From positions 528,590 to 592,589 of the forward strand of contig NZ_AQUI01000002.1 of assembly GCF_000371785.1 (NCBI RefSeq): a stretch of 64,000 nt of DNA, given 5' to 3'. Source of the stretch: Actinopolyspora halophila DSM 43834. GTDB lineage: Bacteria > Actinomycetota > Actinomycetes > Mycobacteriales > Pseudonocardiaceae. Position 1 is the first letter of the stretch. Every line of letters starts with the position of its first letter. Positions 62,825 through 64,000 of the stretch are shown here, piece by piece. A program made the position numbers and the translations under genes. The notes below the pieces were generated by a model, which made no database searches, was not told where the DNA came from, and worked only from the letters and a program-made list of their open reading frames with translations.

Positions 62825-64000
62825 GGAACACCTCCTGCGGTTCCTGAACTTCGACGGCGACGTTCGGCTCGACGGACCTCATCGAGTCTCCCACCAGCCA
62901 ACCCTCTCCCGGCTCACCGAAACGTCTGAGCAGCGCAGCGGCGTCGGATTTCGGGCGACGCTCGTAGTGCAGCTCTGTGCCGTCTTCCCGGGCTTCGGAG
63001 GCACGACGGTCCCAGTTCCGAAGCAAGTGCCGGATTTCGTCCTCCGTATCCTGCTGCTCGAACGGCTCGGATCGTGAAATGTAGTAAAGGAATTTCGCGA
63101 TCAAAGCCTCCACGGCATCGTTGATCCGCGCGTCGTCGAGGTCGAGCCTGACGGCGTCGTCGTTGGCTGCGAGCGGCCCGAGCGACTGGCGCAGCAGTGC
63201 AACGAGGGCTCCTGCAAGGGACCTGTCTCGGGAGGCCAGCGACCAAGGAGTCACGCTCGTCGGCTCCACGCTCCGATAAAGTGCTTCGTGGTAGCTGCGG
63301 AACGTTTCGAAGTGGGAACGGTCGCGAGCCCGGCTCGATCGAAACAACGTGACCACGACGCCACGCGTGTCTCCACGGCCGACACGGCTGGTGGACTGGA
63401 TGTACTCGGCAGTGGTCTTCGGCTGTCCCACCATCAGCATCAGCGCCAGGCGCGGGACGTCGATGCCGACGGACAGCATGTTCGACGACAGTACGACGTC
63501 GACGGCTTCGTCGGAATCATCGGCGCCGACGCGTAGAGCCCGAAGGTCCTTGGGAAGCTCCTCGGCGCCTTTACGGCTGGTCAGCTCGATGACCTTATCT
63601 GCACGTACTCGGCGGAAGGGAATGCTCAGACGGTCCGATCGAGGTTCCAGGCGGCCGTTGACGTCATCGACCACCAGCGCGCTCGTACGGCCGAGCTCAC
63701 GAAGGCTGTTGTGATACATCACAAGCGTCCAGTAGGAGTCCCGTGTGGGGACTCCCGTGCCGCGCGCGGTCAGTGCCTCGGGTATCTCAAACATCGGCGT
63801 GACCGCTGAGATCACCGCCGACGGTTGGGACACCGACTGAGGCATCAGGCCGACGTAGAGTCGTCCTTCGCCGTTCTCGACGGGTCTCGAAAAGAAGGTT
63901 CGGTCGTCGTCGAGCCCGGAGGGCGGATACAGTGCGACGTTCCGGCCGTACAAGCCTTGGACCTGCTCATCGGACGCGCGGATCGTGGCGGTGGAAGCAA
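62805..64000 (-). CDS. drmA: SF2 helicase, DrmA-like (5' end outside window)
   Basis: C-terminal part of at least 398 aa; the frame is open to the window edge. Visible: ASTATIR (motif III) with SDEQVQGLYGR at the edge, then HNSLRELG, a motif IV-V area with VVLSSNMLSVGIDVPRL and the motif VI STSRVGRG. The remaining C-terminal 170 residues are helical. Fits DrmA, which moves along DNA and blocks phage entry or replication together with DrmB. Walker motifs lie beyond 64000. Confidence 0.82.
   Translation of the reverse strand, partial: ASTATIRASDEQVQGLYGRNVALYPPSGLDDDRTFFSRPVENGEGRLYVGLMPQSVSQPSAVISAVTPMFEIPEALTARGTGVPTRDSYWTLVMYHNSLRELGRTSALVVDDVNGRLEPRSDRLSIPFRRVRADKVIELTSRKGAEELPKDLRALRVGADDSDEAVDVVLSSNMLSVGIDVPRLALMLMVGQPKTTAEYIQSTSRVGRGDTRGVVVTLFRSSRARDRSHFETFRSYHEALYRSVEPTSVTPWSLASRDRSLAGALVALLRQSLGPLAANDDAVRLDLDDARINDAVEALIAKFLYYISRSEPFEQQDTEDEIRHLLRNWDRRASEAREDGTELHYERRPKSDAAALLRRFGEPGEGWLVGDSMRSVEPNVAVEVQEPQEVFRGEDQA

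Noticed and set aside
61007-64000. Druantia type III interpretation of the helicase/DUF1998 genes
   Set aside because: In Druantia III the DUF1998 region is part of one very large helicase; here it is a separate 605-aa protein next to a C5 methylase, as in DISARM.

Overview
The window comes from a high-GC actinobacterium. GTG starts, ATGA overlaps and the gene content point to Pseudonocardiales (Actinopolyspora or Saccharopolyspora type); the order is an inference. A block covering mutY, beta-carbonic anhydrase, radA, an lpqE-like lipoprotein, carD, ispD, ispF, cysS and rlmB, with an mhuD-like haem oxygenase close by, has the gene content and largely the order of the Mycobacterium tuberculosis Rv3579c-Rv3592 region.

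Layout. 1-900: 3' end of a 23S rRNA, a 5S rRNA and the rrn terminator. 1.0-15 kb: an SLC13 anion transporter, a secreted subtilase with a PKD domain, a LAL-family LuxR regulator, an IS481-type remnant, a drug-export-type ABC pair, a membrane-anchored EEP phosphatase, an MhuD-like haem oxygenase, a YhgE/Pip membrane protein with a degenerate ABC ATPase, and mutY. 15.7-24 kb: the housekeeping block (carbonic anhydrase, radA, lpqE, carD, ispD, ispF, HAD, cysS, rlmB). 24.3-25.7 kb: an MBOAT O-acyltransferase. Its SGNH partner lies at 36.5 kb because a roughly 10-kb element (25689-35761) has inserted into the last codons of the MBOAT gene.

The element is bounded by an exact 18-bp direct repeat that keeps the acyltransferase C-terminus and stop codon intact. 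It carries a tyrosine integrase, a small RHH protein, a DUF2637 membrane protein, an AAA ATPase, a run of small genes, an HNH endonuclease and a terminase-small-subunit-like protein. No large terminase, portal, capsid or FtsK/TraB gene is seen. This fits a phage satellite (PICI-like) better than a complete prophage or an AICE. It also holds five roughly 50-bp double-hairpin elements whose stems differ in sequence but stay complementary, some of them sitting inside coding sequence, and a degenerate gene made of three repeats.

36-57 kb: a Zn uptake operon (znuABC) with a Zur box, an orphan sugar-ABC ATPase divergent from a LacI regulator, a FUSC protein divergent from a MarR regulator, a membrane-stress-type cluster (DUF4178, DUF4247, Pro/Gln-rich protein, DUF350, membrane spermidine-synthase-like protein), the trehalose genes (OtsB-GH15 fusion and OtsA), and a ThrE exporter.

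57.5-64 kb: a tRNA-Thr(UGU) is followed by an accessory island with a truncated integrase, a decayed GGDEF gene and an IS3 remnant. It then carries an anti-phage module: vsr divergent from a C5-cytosine methyltransferase, and a DrmA-like helicase (running off the window) with a DrmB-like DUF1998 protein. This is a DISARM-like set in which no drmC is visible and which is joined by vsr.
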